Origin: Oryzomonas sp.
Lineage (GTDB): Bacteria > Desulfobacterota > Desulfuromonadia > Geobacterales > Pseudopelobacteraceae
Direction: 5' to 3'
Assembly (NCBI GenBank): GCA_031292255.1
Contig: JARLHN010000033.1
Location: forward strand, 1 to 64,000
Length of the DNA stretch: 64,000 bases
Shown here: piece by piece, positions 14,972-22,652 of the stretch
Layout of the letters: the number at the start of each line of letters is the position of its first letter
Position numbering within the stretch: position 1 is the first letter of the stretch
The notes under the pieces: model-generated
What the model was told of the DNA's origin: nothing
What the model saw: the letters and a program-made list of their open reading frames with translations, nothing else
The model's database searches: none
Program-made: the position numbers and the translations under genes

Positions 14972-16648
14972 ATGAGCGGCAAGTCAACCTTAATTGCGAC
15001 AAAACTGAAGAATTTCCGCGAGACATTCGTACGTCAGCTTCCCTCGAAACTGGACCAGATCAGAGAGGCCTACGCCGCCCTTGGCAAGGGGGCTCCGGCC
15101 AAGGATGCACTGGATAATCTGCACCGTTGCCTGCACACCTTGAGAGGGGTGAGCGCCAACTTTGGGTTGGACGCCCTGAGTGTCGTTGCCGCAGAGGGTG
15201 AACGACTGGCAAAGAGGGCGAAAAGAGGAGATGCCGGTCCCGATACCACGTGGCGTCCCCTGCTGGAGGAGCTTATCGCCCGGATCGAACGCGAGGTGGC
15301 CGGCACCGATGCATCGCAGATGATGGACCTGCAGGCTCTGGAGATTGTGGCTGCCGCCGAAACCTTCCATGAGATGGAACGCAAGGTTGTCTATCTCTGC
15401 GAGGCTGATTCGATTCAACGTTTGAATCTTGCCACCCAGATCGGTTGTTTCGGTTTCGAGGTGGTTTCCTTCGGGGAGTTGGATCAGTTCTGCAAGGCGA
15501 TCCGCAGTGGGCACCCCGATGTCATCATCATGGATGTGGTCTATCCCGACATGCCGTCCGGAGGGATGGACGCAATCCGGGAGATACAGGCCGGTCTGGA
15601 GCGGGAAACCCCGATGGTCTTCATATCATCCAAGAGCGATCTCTCTTCCCGTCTAGCGGCATTGCGGGCTGGGTCCAGCGCCTACTTCGTCAAGCCGGTA
15701 AACATCACCGACCTCTGTGCCACTCTCCAGACCCTTACGACGCGGGAGGCCCCCGAGCCGTACCGGATCATGATCGTGGATGACGATCCGCTTCTGACGG
15801 AGATGACCGCCGTGATCCTCCAAGGGGCGGGGATGGAGACCCGGAGTTTGAACGATCCCTTGCTGGCGTTGCCGAGGCTCCTCGAATTCAAGCCGGATCT
15901 GATCCTCATGGATATGTATATGCCCGGTTGCAACGGTATGGAGTTGGCCAAGGTGATCCGGCAGATCGACACCTATTTCAGCATCCCCATAATATTCCTC
16001 TCCGGCGAAACCGATACGGACGCGCAGTTTGAAGCGAGACGGATGGGAGGGGACGAATATCTGATCAAGCCGATCAAGCCCGACCACCTGATCTCCAGCG
16101 TGACCGTTCTTGCCGAACGGATGAAGATCATACGCTCCAACATGGTGAAGGACAGCATGACCGGGCTCTTTAACTACGCTGCGACCAAGGATGCTCTCGA
16201 CGCCGCCATTATACAGGCCCAGAACCAGAATCAGGCGGAAACGGTCTGTTTTGCCATGCTCGATCTGGATCACTTCAAGGAGATAAACGACACTTACGGC
16301 CATGATGCGGGCGACCGGGTTCTGATGGCGTTGGCCCGGCTTCTCAGGCAGCGGCTCCGCAAAACCGATGTGGTCGGCCGCACCGGCGGCGAGGAGTTTG
16401 CCGTGGTGCTCCCCGCATGCTCCATCCAGGAGGCGGGCCATCTCCTGCAGCAGATCCTGGAAGATTTTGCCACCATCGGCTTTCCGGCCGGGGAGAATTC
16501 TTTCAATTCGACATACAGTTGCGGTGTAGCCTCCCTTGATAAGTACGACACTGCGGCAAAACTCTACAAAGCAGCGGACGAAGCGCTCTATCTGGCAAAG
16601 AAGGAAGGCCGCAATCGTGTCGTGGCGATCGGTTTCGACGAGGCATAG
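14972..16648 (+). CDS. Diguanylate cyclase with HPt and two receiver domains
   Basis: Makes c-di-GMP from two GTP. The ATG at 14972 follows AGAGG; an upstream in-frame start at 14888 lacks one. The 558-residue protein has an HPt domain (HTLRG, phospho-His55), a first receiver (VYLCEADSIQRL, MDVVYPDMP, FVKP), a second receiver (IMIVDDDPLL, LMDMYMPGCNG, LIKP), then a GGDEF domain. The GGDEF domain shows DLDHFKEINDTYGHDAGD, the inhibitory RxxD site (RKTD) five residues before GGEEF (about 472-476), and SCGVAS. All catalytic residues are present. The first receiver has a degenerate acidic pocket (only one acidic residue, in CEAD). It looks like a soluble phosphorelay-controlled enzyme; the partner kinase is not in the window, though the remnant at 14423 may once have been a neighbour. 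Confidence 0.95.
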   Translation: MSGKSTLIATKLKNFRETFVRQLPSKLDQIREAYAALGKGAPAKDALDNLHRCLHTLRGVSANFGLDALSVVAAEGERLAKRAKRGDAGPDTTWRPLLEELIARIEREVAGTDASQMMDLQALEIVAAAETFHEMERKVVYLCEADSIQRLNLATQIGCFGFEVVSFGELDQFCKAIRSGHPDVIIMDVVYPDMPSGGMDAIREIQAGLERETPMVFISSKSDLSSRLAALRAGSSAYFVKPVNITDLCATLQTLTTREAPEPYRIMIVDDDPLLTEMTAVILQGAGMETRSLNDPLLALPRLLEFKPDLILMDMYMPGCNGMELAKVIRQIDTYFSIPIIFLSGETDTDAQFEARRMGGDEYLIKPIKPDHLISSVTVLAERMKIIRSNMVKDSMTGLFNYAATKDALDAAIIQAQNQNQAETVCFAMLDLDHFKEINDTYGHDAGDRVLMALARLLRQRLRKTDVVGRTGGEEFAVVLPACSIQEAGHLLQQILEDFATIGFPAGENSFNSTYSCGVASLDKYDTAAKLYKAADEALYLAKKEGRNRVVAIGFDEA

Positions 16649-16758
16649 CAGTCGGAAGGGTTGGCTTGTTGTCTGAATGTGCCACGGATGACGATGGGCC
16701 GGACCCCGCTCATAGTAGGCCGGTATGCGGGATGCCATGGGGCTTGCGGGGACAAATT

Positions 16759-16777
16759 GAAAATAACAATCAAAATC
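16759..16777. promoter_or_regulatory. Fur-box-like sequence upstream of the third CLLxSxNC gene
   Basis: GAAAATAACAATCAAAATC matches the 19-bp Fur consensus GATAATGATAATCATTATC at 14 positions, and an overlapping second register starting a few bases later also fits moderately. It lies about 70 bp before the start at 16847. No TTAAG repeat is found here. Confidence 0.4.
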
Positions 16778-16846
16778 ATTTACATTCAGGATTGAATTGG
16801 TTACCATACAACCATAAAGAGGTGAATGTTTCGCAGGAGGTCAGCC

Positions 16847-17170
16847 ATGAACAACATAGGAAGAACGACGGCAATGGTCGCGGCATCTATGCTTTTTTCG
16901 GCCATACCGATCCTTGCCGATGAAGGGAATATGGGGTCAACGGACTCAGGGGTGCCACAGGTGCAGCAGGTGCCGAAGGATGAATGCCTGCTGGTTAGCA
17001 TGAACTGCGGTCGGGACACAGATTCTATCCAGCAAAGGATTTACAGGCTGAATAGGGAAATCGGCCGCGGAACGGATGTCTACACACCGGAAGAACTGCA
17101 AAAACTGCAAGAAGAACGGGATGACTACCAGAGGCAGTTCGACCTTATGATGGAAAACGGCGGTGGATAG
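16847..17170 (+). CDS. Small secreted protein, CLLxSxNC family, paralogue 3
   Basis: A 107-residue exported protein of unknown function. The ATG at 16847 follows a strong GGAGG; an earlier in-frame ATG at 16826 has none. A signal peptide (about 1-25, ending ILADE) is followed by a longer Gly/Ser/Pro/Gln linker than in the other two members. Then come CLLVSMNC, DSIQQRIYRLNREIGRG, DVYTPEELQKLQEERDDYQRQFDLM and a Gly tail. It shares the core with the proteins at 2060 and 2402 but is more charged. Genes around it concern c-di-GMP signalling. Its promoter region lacks the TTAAG operator and instead carries a Fur-box-like sequence, so this member is probably regulated differently. Confidence 0.83.
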   Translation: MNNIGRTTAMVAASMLFSAIPILADEGNMGSTDSGVPQVQQVPKDECLLVSMNCGRDTDSIQQRIYRLNREIGRGTDVYTPEELQKLQEERDDYQRQFDLMMENGGG

Positions 17171-17215
17171 CAGGGGTTGTGGTGGATACCTGCAACCACT
17201 GACGGTAACGAATGT

Positions 17216-17263
17216 CAAGGGGCTGTGCGGTGGAATACCACCGGACAGCCCCTTGACGGTTTT
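17216..17263 (+). terminator. Intrinsic terminator after the third CLLxSxNC gene
   Basis: CAAGGGGCTGTGCGGTGG pairs with CCACCGGACAGCCCCTTG around AATA (17216-17255), with one internal mismatch, followed by ACGGTTTTG. The remaining 250 bases up to the next gene show nothing further that I can name. Confidence 0.85.
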
Positions 17264-17511
17264 GTCGCGAACCGGGAATGAGTGTCTGCCGGTTGCCGTA
17301 GGCGACGGCCCCTCTCATTTTTTTGTATGCCTGCCGGCTGTCTCTGCGGTATTGTCTAGGACATGTGCTGCCGTGTGCCCTCACTGCATACAGCGAGTCT
17401 CCGGATTCCCAGTACATTCAGATAGAGTTTGTTCGTGCACCGGATATACTGCTCCGGTTTTGTGCCGGTCAGAGGGCATGCGTCCGCTTCGGGACAAAAG
17501 GAAAGAGATCA

Positions 17512-17724
17512 ATGTCATTTTTTATCACCAGCGAGTACATCAAACTGGATAGCCTTCTCAAGGCGGTCAATGCCGTGGGTTCGGGCGGGGAGGCAAAGTT
17601 GATCATTGCGGAAGGCGATGTGCGGGTAAACGGCGCTGTCGAATTACGCCGGGGGCGCAAGCTCCGCCCCGGCGACCGGATTGAGCTGGGTGGTCATGCC
17701 TATCTGGTGGAACGACAACAGTGA
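17512..17724 (+). CDS. S4-domain RNA-binding protein (YbcJ-like)
   Basis: A 70-residue protein consisting of a single S4 RNA-binding fold: IKLDSLLKAVNAVGSGGEAK, then the signature LIIAEGDVRVNGAVELRRGRKLRPGDRIEL. This matches the short YbcJ/RlbA-like family, thought to bind structured RNA or ribosomes; the precise role is not established. The ATG at 17512 follows AAAGGAAAGAG; a longer frame from 17323 has no supporting signal. It stands alone between the terminator at 17216 and the hemE promoter. Confidence 0.9.
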   Translation: MSFFITSEYIKLDSLLKAVNAVGSGGEAKLIIAEGDVRVNGAVELRRGRKLRPGDRIELGGHAYLVERQQ

Positions 17725-17750
17725 TCAGTGTAAATAAACCTCAAATTAAT

Positions 17751-17780
17751 TTGACTTTTCCGGTGGTGTAGAACTAAAAT
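17751..17780 (+). promoter_or_regulatory. Sigma70-type promoter for hemE
   Basis: TTGACT (17751-17756), 18-bp spacer, TAAAAT (17775-17780), about 50 bp before the hemE start. No operator-like repeat is visible around it. Confidence 0.6.
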
Positions 17781-17831
17781 CCCCCTCTATTTTGCTATAT
17801 ATCATGTAATTATCACATTCAGGGAGATGAT

Positions 17832-18860
17832 ATGAACACACGTTTTCTCGATGCTTGTTGGGGCAAGCCTGTTGACCGCACGCCGGTCTGGCTGATGCGC
17901 CAAGCTGGCCGCTACCTGCCGGAATACATGGCGGTACGCTCGAAATGCACCTTCCTCGAATTGTGCAAAACCCCGGAACTGGCGGTCGAGGTAAGCATCC
18001 AGCCGGTAGATATACTGGGGGTTGATGCCGCCATCCTGTTCTCCGACATTCTTACGCCGGTCGAACCGATGGGGATGAAGCTGGATTTTGTGCCGGGACC
18101 GGTTTTCGAACACCCGATCAGATGCATGGCCGACGTGGACAAGCTCCGCATTCCACAGATGGAAGAGGACGTGCCTTATGTCCTGGAGACCATCAAGATC
18201 CTCCGCCGTGAGCTGGCAAACAAGGTGCCGTTGATCGGTTTCGGCGGCGCTCCCTTTACCCTGGCCTGCTACATGGTGGAAGGCAAAGGCTCCAAGGATT
18301 TTGCCCAGATCAAGCGCATGATGTACTCTGCGCCCGATGTCTATGCGGCCCTGATGGAAAAAATCACCATGATGGACATGGAATACCTCAATGCCCAGAT
18401 CAAGGCAGGGGCCCAGGCCATACAGATATTCGACACCTGGGGCGGTATCCTGGCGCCGTCGGATTACGAAACCTATGTCCTCCCCTATACCCTCAAGCTG
18501 ATTAACGGCCTGAACCGGATGGAGACACCGGTGATCCACTTTGTCAAGGGTGCCGGCAGCATGATGGAAACGGTCAAGAAAGCGGGCGGCGACGTGATGG
18601 GGCTGGATTGGCACGTCAATCTGGGCAGGGTGCGCGATCTGCTCGGCCAGGGGATGGCGGTGCAGGGAAACCTGGACCCGACCGTGCTCTACGCGCCGAA
18701 GGAGTTCATCGAGGCGGAGGTCAAGCGGGTGTTGGACGAAAACGCCGGCCGGCCCGGACATATCTTCAACCTGGGACACGGCATCCTGCCGACGGTTCCC
18801 CCGGAGAATGCCATCCACATGGTGGAATGCGTTCACCGGCTGTCGCAAAAGGCGAATTAA
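17832..18860 (+). CDS. hemE: Uroporphyrinogen decarboxylase
   Basis: Cytoplasmic enzyme removing four carboxyl groups from uroporphyrinogen III to give coproporphyrinogen III in heme synthesis. It has 342 residues, the usual length. The N-terminal signature PVWLMRQAGRYLPEYMAVR carries the substrate-binding Arg residues, ILFSDILTP the catalytic Asp, and GFGGAPFTLACYMVEG the second family signature. The C-terminal NLGHGILPTVP carries the conserved His. AGGGAGATGAT precedes the ATG. Heme supply suits an organism with multiheme cytochromes such as the one at 44059. Confidence 0.97.
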   Translation: MNTRFLDACWGKPVDRTPVWLMRQAGRYLPEYMAVRSKCTFLELCKTPELAVEVSIQPVDILGVDAAILFSDILTPVEPMGMKLDFVPGPVFEHPIRCMADVDKLRIPQMEEDVPYVLETIKILRRELANKVPLIGFGGAPFTLACYMVEGKGSKDFAQIKRMMYSAPDVYAALMEKITMMDMEYLNAQIKAGAQAIQIFDTWGGILAPSDYETYVLPYTLKLINGLNRMETPVIHFVKGAGSMMETVKKAGGDVMGLDWHVNLGRVRDLLGQGMAVQGNLDPTVLYAPKEFIEAEVKRVLDENAGRPGHIFNLGHGILPTVPPENAIHMVECVHRLSQKAN

Positions 18861-18886
18861 CATTCATTCGACAAAATGGGATTTTT

Positions 18887-19240
18887 ATGACCGTATCGAT
18901 GAAAAACGTGGTTGTCTTTGTCACCGATCTGGCAAAGGCACAGAGGTTTTATTGCGAACTGCTCGGCCTCCCGGTTGCCGGGCAGAGCGAGATGATAATG
19001 GAGTTCTTTCCCGGTGCGCCTACAACGTTCGGCGTGTCGCTGGCGCTTCATGATGATGCCCGCAGGCTGGTGGGACGGCATACCGGCATCTCCCTGCAGG
19101 TTGAGGGGATCGAGCAACTGTGCGAATCATTGCGGGCAGGCGGCGTGACCTTTGTCGAACCGCTGGAGTCGAGTCCGTGGGGCAAGATGGCGGTAATAGC
19201 CGATTTTGACGGGAATCAGTTTGCCCTGGTGGATCGCTGA
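18887..19240 (+). CDS. VOC-superfamily (glyoxalase/bleomycin-resistance fold) protein
   Basis: A 117-residue protein with the paired beta-alpha-beta-beta-beta fold of the vicinal oxygen chelate family. It opens with VSMKNVVVFVTDLAKAQRFYCELLGLPV and ends with GKMAVIADFDGNQFALVDR, the classic final strand that usually carries the metal-binding Glu; here a Gln stands in the E position (GNQFAL). Metal binding may therefore be weak or absent. The ATG at 18887 has only a weak GGGA upstream; a second ATG lies 12 bases further. It follows hemE by 26 bp and is probably co-transcribed, but a role in heme synthesis is not implied. Confidence 0.88.
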   Translation: MTVSMKNVVVFVTDLAKAQRFYCELLGLPVAGQSEMIMEFFPGAPTTFGVSLALHDDARRLVGRHTGISLQVEGIEQLCESLRAGGVTFVEPLESSPWGKMAVIADFDGNQFALVDR

Positions 19241-19301
19241 ACCGTGCCCCCGCACCGTTACGTCGGATGGCAAGCCTTGTGAACCACGGAGAATGGGATA
19301 G

Positions 19302-19766
19302 ATGAAGATAGTCACCACCGACCTGCTGCGCCGGCTTTCCGAGCAAGCCCGTGTTACTCCGCGCCTGCGCAAGAATCACAACATCCATCGCAGCGACGAA
19401 TCCCTTTGCCATCGTCTGCTGAATGCAATTGAACCGGCCTCGTACATTCGCCCCCACCGCCACCTGGACCCTGAAAAGGACGAGGCCTTTATCCTGATGG
19501 GCGGCAAGCTGGGCGTCGTCACGTTTTCGGACGATGGGGCCGTCGCGGAAACGGTCCTGCTCTCCCATGAGAACGGCAATCTTGCCGCCGACATCCCCAG
19601 CGGCGTCTTCCATACGGCGGTAAGCCTCGAGCCGGGTACAGTCTTCTTCGAGGCCAAGGCGGGACCCTACCTGCCGCTCGAGGACGCCGAAAAGGCGGTT
19701 TGGGCGCCGGCCGACGATGAGCCTGCGGCAACGGCATACCTGGAACGGCTGAGAGGGCTCTTTTAG
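19302..19766 (+). CDS. WbuC-family cupin metalloprotein
   Basis: A 154-residue single-cupin protein of the WbuC family, known from O-antigen clusters but also common elsewhere; the biochemical role is not settled. The N-terminus has LRKNHNIHRSDESLCHRLLNA, then the cupin core YIRPHRHLDPEKDEAFILMGGKLGVVTF with the His-x-His and Glu metal ligands, and DIPSGVFHTAVSLEPGTVFFEAKAGPY with the last His. GGAGAATGGGATAG precedes the ATG. It ends 5 bp before a mosaic repeat. No other polysaccharide genes are near, so its context gives little information. Confidence 0.88.
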   Translation: MKIVTTDLLRRLSEQARVTPRLRKNHNIHRSDESLCHRLLNAIEPASYIRPHRHLDPEKDEAFILMGGKLGVVTFSDDGAVAETVLLSHENGNLAADIPSGVFHTAVSLEPGTVFFEAKAGPYLPLEDAEKAVWAPADDEPAATAYLERLRGLF

Positions 19767-19771
19767 TAGTG

Positions 19772-20024
19772 ATTCCAATTCCAAATCAAAGCGGCATCTT
19801 GACGAGGCCTTCGGCCTCCCCCTTGTGGGGCGCCTTCGCGGTCCAATTTGCTTCGCAAATTGTGACGAGGCCTCTGGCCTCCCCCTTTAGGGGCGCCTTC
19901 GCGGTCCAATTTGCTTCGCAAATTGTCGTTAGTTCGTCTTCGGCTCCTCGACGTACTAAGCTTGTACGCTTTCGTCGCCTTGATCCTCGCCGCCTTGATG
20001 TCATCTTTGATTTGAAACCGGAAT
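19772..20024. repeat. Mosaic intergenic repeat, copy 2, with internal 63-bp tandem duplication
   Basis: Terminal inverted repeats ATTCCAATTCCAAATCAAA and TTTGATTTGAAACCGGAAT delimit 253 bp. Two tandem 63-bp units (19801-19863 and 19864-19926) start GACGAGGCC and end GCTTCGCAAATTGT. Each contains a GC-rich palindrome around GGCCTCCCCC and the hairpin AATTTGC-TTC-GCAAATT. The right half CGACGTACT...GTACGC...CGCCTTGAT matches the other copies. Confidence 0.88.
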
Positions 20025-20039
20025 GAGACAGATTTGACG

Positions 20040-20666
20040 ATGAAGATGTGCAAAACGGCGATCATCCTGCTGCTCTCTCTCTTTGCTGCCGCAACAGCGA
20101 GTCCGCAGCAGGCTCCGCAGCAGATGCGTCCTTACAGCGGCATCGGTGTTCTACTCCTGGCGGCGGAGAATGGTCGGAATAATGGCCCCCAGGCGCCGCT
20201 CTATCTGTATGAGGAGCCGGCCGTCCTGCGCATCGGGGCGCTGGACAGCGGTCAAGCGCCTCCCTATGATTGGATTTTCAGCCGGAACGTTTCCCGGTTG
20301 CCGCTGATCGTGACGGCGCGTAAGGGAGACTGGCTGCGGGTTGCCTATGACGATGCCGGCCGCCTGGGTTGGTTGGACCCGCGGCAACGGGGGGTTTTCC
20401 GACCATGGGATACCCTGCTGAAAGGTAAGTCGTGCCGCTTGCAGTCAGGCCTGCGCAAGCAGTATTACCAGATATTCCGGCAGCCGGGCAAGATGCCCTT
20501 GACGCCGCCCGCGTTGCCGAAGCTGTCTTTCAAAGTCCTCAAGCTGGACGGCGACTGGGCGCTGGTGATGCCTGACCAGTCTACGCTCGGATGGCTGCGC
20601 TGGCGGGATGAGGACGGACGGCTGCTGATTTTGGTGGATATGGATGACGGTTCACAAAAGCGTTGA
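20040..20666 (+). CDS. Secreted protein with SH3-like region, unknown function
   Basis: A 208-residue protein with a signal peptide (MKMCKTAIILLLSLFAAATA). In the mature part VTARKGDWLRVAYDDAGRLGWLDPRQRG looks like a bacterial SH3 strand pattern, as in cell-wall-associated proteins. A second, similar stretch near the C-terminus, FKVLKLDGDWALVMPDQSTLGWLRWRDEDG, suggests two SH3-like repeats. No enzymatic motif is visible. The ATG at 20040 lacks a good ribosome site because the mosaic repeat ends only 15 bases upstream; a TTG at 20034 is the alternative. Its stop codon overlaps the -35 box of the downstream promoter. Confidence 0.75.
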   Translation: MKMCKTAIILLLSLFAAATASPQQAPQQMRPYSGIGVLLLAAENGRNNGPQAPLYLYEEPAVLRIGALDSGQAPPYDWIFSRNVSRLPLIVTARKGDWLRVAYDDAGRLGWLDPRQRGVFRPWDTLLKGKSCRLQSGLRKQYYQIFRQPGKMPLTPPALPKLSFKVLKLDGDWALVMPDQSTLGWLRWRDEDGRLLILVDMDDGSQKR

Positions 20667-20692
20667 CGCTCACGTGCCGGCTGTGGTATATA
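20663..20692 (+). promoter_or_regulatory. Promoter of the attenuated aminotransferase transcript
   Basis: TTGACG (20663-20668), 18-bp spacer, TATATA (20687-20692). The -35 overlaps the stop codon of the preceding gene. The transcript would start near 20699, only a few bases before the leader-peptide ATG at 20702. Confidence 0.65.
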
Positions 20693-20701
20693 AAAAATCT
20701 T

Positions 20702-20785
20702 ATGTTTACGATGATTACCATTGCAGCAGCACGAGCTATCAGCGCCGCGGCGAATAACGCCGCAGGAGTGACTTCTGCCCGGTGA
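20702..20785 (+). CDS. Alanine-rich leader peptide (27 residues)
   Basis: ATG to TGA, 27 sense codons, of which 10 are alanine: GCA-GCA-GCA then GCT, GCC-GCG-GCG, GCC-GCA, and GCC. The rest include several Ile, Thr and Asn. The peptide begins MFTMITIAAARAISAAANNA. It is too short and biased to be an ordinary gene, but is exactly what an amino-acid attenuation leader looks like, and it is followed by competing hairpins and a terminator before an aminotransferase gene. There is no Shine-Dalgarno sequence, and the inferred transcript start is almost at the ATG, so translation may be leaderless; an alternative ATG is the fourth codon. Confidence 0.65.
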   Translation: MFTMITIAAARAISAAANNAAGVTSAR

Positions 20786-20848
20786 TCATGTGTGATCCCG
20801 ATACCTTTAACAGCCGTGGGCAGAAAAGCCTGCGGCTTTTTTGTTTTT
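20764..20848 (+). promoter_or_regulatory. Transcription attenuator: competing hairpins and terminator
   Basis: Segments 1 and 2: GCAGGAG (within 20762-20769) can pair with CTTCTGC (20771-20778). Segments 2 and 3: CTGCCC (20774-20779) can instead pair with GGGCAG (20818-20823). Segments 3 and 4: AGCCGTGGGC (20812-20821) pairs with GCCTGCGGCT (20828-20837), followed by a T-rich tail (TTTTTGTTTTT), an intrinsic terminator. The 2:3 pairing excludes the terminator. Leader codons 21-22 (GCA GGA) lie in segment 1, so a ribosome stalled on alanine codons would favour the antiterminator. Confidence 0.65.
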
Positions 20849-20959
20849 AAGTTAGTCGTGACCATGCCGGCAGGCTGGATTCAGCCGGCACCCCGCTTCC
20901 GGGCCGATGGTAGTGATTGGGATGTACTTCATATAAAAAATATTTGAGAGGAGACAGCA

Positions 20960-22264
20960 ATGCGTATTGATCTGGTAAGCCCCGGAACGGGGGAACTGAC
21001 CTACGAGATCCGCAATATCGTCAACGTAGCTGAAAAACTGCAAAAGTACGGCGTGAAGATCAACTGGGAGAATATCGGCGACCCGATCGTCAAAGGGGAG
21101 ATCATCCCGTCATGGATGAAGGAAATTGTGGCCAAGGCGGTTGTGGACGACGCCACCTGGGGTTACTGCCACACCCGTGGGGTGCTGGAAACCCGCGAGT
21201 TTCTCTGCGACATGACCAACCGCCGCGGCGGGGCTCAAATCACTCCGGAAGATATCATCTTCTTCAACGGCCTGGGAGATGCCATTGCCAAGATCTATGG
21301 CTGTCTGCGCCCCGAGGCACGCGTGCTGATGCCGTCTCCTTCCTACACAACGCATACCCTGGGAGAGATCGGCCATGCCCACGCCGCGCCGGCCCTTTTC
21401 CGGCTCAAGCCCGAGGAAAAATGGTATCCCGACCTCAATGACCTGCGCAACCATATCAAGTTTAATCCCAACATCTGTGCCATCATGATCATCAATCCCG
21501 ACAATCCCACCGGCATGGTCTATACCGAGGAGACGTTGCGCGAGATCGTGGCGGTGGCCAGGGAGCACAACCTCTTCATCATTGCGGACGAGGTCTATAC
21601 GAATATTGTGTATAACGGCGAAACGGCTGTTCCGATCAGCGATGTGATCGGCGATGTTCCGGCCATCTCATTGAAAGGGATCTCCAAGGAGTTCCCCTGG
21701 CCCGGTTCACGCTGCGGTTGGATCGAGGTGTATAACGGCCGGAAGGATGAGCAGTTCCACAAATACGTCAACCTGATCCTGACGGGCAAGATGAACGAGG
21801 TCTGTTCCACAACCCTGCCCCAAACCGTCATCCCCGCCATCATGCAGCATCCCGGCTACGCCGGATACCTGGCTGAACGCATCGCCAGCTATGAGAAGAT
21901 GAGCAACATCACCTACGACTTCCTCAAAGAGGTGCCCCAGCTCATGGTCAACCGCACCAACGGCGCTTTCTACATGGCTGTGGCGTTCAAGGAGGGCTTG
22001 CTGACCAACCGCCAGTCAATCCCCATTGCCAACAGCGAGGTGCGTGACCTGGTGAACGGACTGGTCGGCCAGCCCGGCGTGTCCCCGGACAAACGTTTCG
22101 TCTACCACATCCTTGCCGCGACCGGTATCTGCGTCGTGCCGCTCTCCTCATTCTCCACGCCGTTACAGGGCTTCCGCGTCACACTGCTGGAGAAGGACGA
22201 GAATGAGTGCCGCCGGATCTACAGCACGCTGGCGGAGAAGATCAGCGAATATCTGGCATCCTAA
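20960..22264 (+). CDS. PLP-dependent class I/II aminotransferase, probably alanine-forming
   Basis: A 434-residue fold-type I aminotransferase. Visible landmarks are NGLGDAIAKIYGCL (PLP phosphate-binding region), MIINPDNPTGMVY (Asn binding the cofactor), IIADEVYTNIVY (Asp and Tyr), and LKGISKEFPWPGSRCGW with Lys243 as the Schiff-base lysine. The C-terminal FRVTLLEKDEN carries the Arg that binds the substrate carboxylate. GGAGA precedes the ATG. The family alone allows alanine, aspartate or other amino acids; the alanine-codon leader upstream suggests alanine synthesis from pyruvate (as for AlaA/AlaT), which is inference from regulation. It differs from typical AlaA in the long N-terminal extension. 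A bidirectional terminator follows. Confidence 0.9.
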   Translation: MRIDLVSPGTGELTYEIRNIVNVAEKLQKYGVKINWENIGDPIVKGEIIPSWMKEIVAKAVVDDATWGYCHTRGVLETREFLCDMTNRRGGAQITPEDIIFFNGLGDAIAKIYGCLRPEARVLMPSPSYTTHTLGEIGHAHAAPALFRLKPEEKWYPDLNDLRNHIKFNPNICAIMIINPDNPTGMVYTEETLREIVAVAREHNLFIIADEVYTNIVYNGETAVPISDVIGDVPAISLKGISKEFPWPGSRCGWIEVYNGRKDEQFHKYVNLILTGKMNEVCSTTLPQTVIPAIMQHPGYAGYLAERIASYEKMSNITYDFLKEVPQLMVNRTNGAFYMAVAFKEGLLTNRQSIPIANSEVRDLVNGLVGQPGVSPDKRFVYHILAATGICVVPLSSFSTPLQGFRVTLLEKDENECRRIYSTLAEKISEYLAS

Positions 22265-22289
22265 GGGCATATTTCCTGAGGGGGCAAAA

Positions 22290-22320
22290 AAGGGGGAAAG
22301 GCGCCAGGCCTTTCCCCCTT
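22290..22320. terminator. Bidirectional terminator between the aminotransferase gene and tatA
   Basis: AAGGGGGAAAGGC (22290-22302), GCCAG, GCCTTTCCCCCTT (22308-22320): a perfect 13-bp stem. On the minus strand it is followed by a T run (TTTTTTGCC) and so ends tatA transcripts efficiently; on the plus strand the T tract is poor. Confidence 0.9.
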
Positions 22321-22349
22321 GGTATTTCAACCGGATTTAAGAAACCCGA

Positions 22350-22541
22350 TCAGGCTTTTTTGTTGTCCTCGCCATCCTTTTTTGGCTTGATCTCGATCTC
22401 GTCCTTTCCTTCGGACGCCTTTTTGAAGTTGCGGATACTCTTGCCCAGTGCGCCGCCGATCTCGGGAAGCTTCCCTGCACCGAATACGACCAGAATGATG
22501 ACCAATATGACTATCAGTTCGGGCATGCCAAATCCAAACAT
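22350..22541 (-). CDS. tatA: TatA/TatE-type twin-arginine translocase subunit
   Basis: A 63-residue membrane protein of the Tat export pathway for folded proteins. The start at 22541 is preceded by GGAGG; the frame is open further upstream but without support. A short N-terminal membrane helix ([21 protein letters not shown]) is followed by the invariant [23 protein letters not shown] hinge and amphipathic helix, and an acidic/lysine tail. The length fits TatA. No tatB or tatC gene is nearby, so this is a separate tatA, as in many related genomes. Confidence 0.95.
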   Translation of the reverse strand: MFGFGMPELIVILVIILVVFGAGKLPEIGGALGKSIRNFKKASEGKDEIEIKPKKDGEDNKKA

Positions 22542-22652
22542 GTGATCCTCCAAAAAAATTCGATAAATAATTACGTCAGTATCGCACCGGCGTCCAAAAA
22601 AATCAAGCTTTGCCGAGCGATCCTTGCCGGTTGGGCACACCATGATGGTTTT

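Noticed and set aside
17163-17552. 129-codon plus-strand frame covering the terminator at 17216
   Set aside because: It starts in the preceding gene's end, reads through a strong terminator and has no ribosome site or family pattern.
22290-22340. Plus-strand-only terminator for the aminotransferase gene
   Set aside because: The T tract is on the minus strand side, so it is annotated as bidirectional with better function for tatA.
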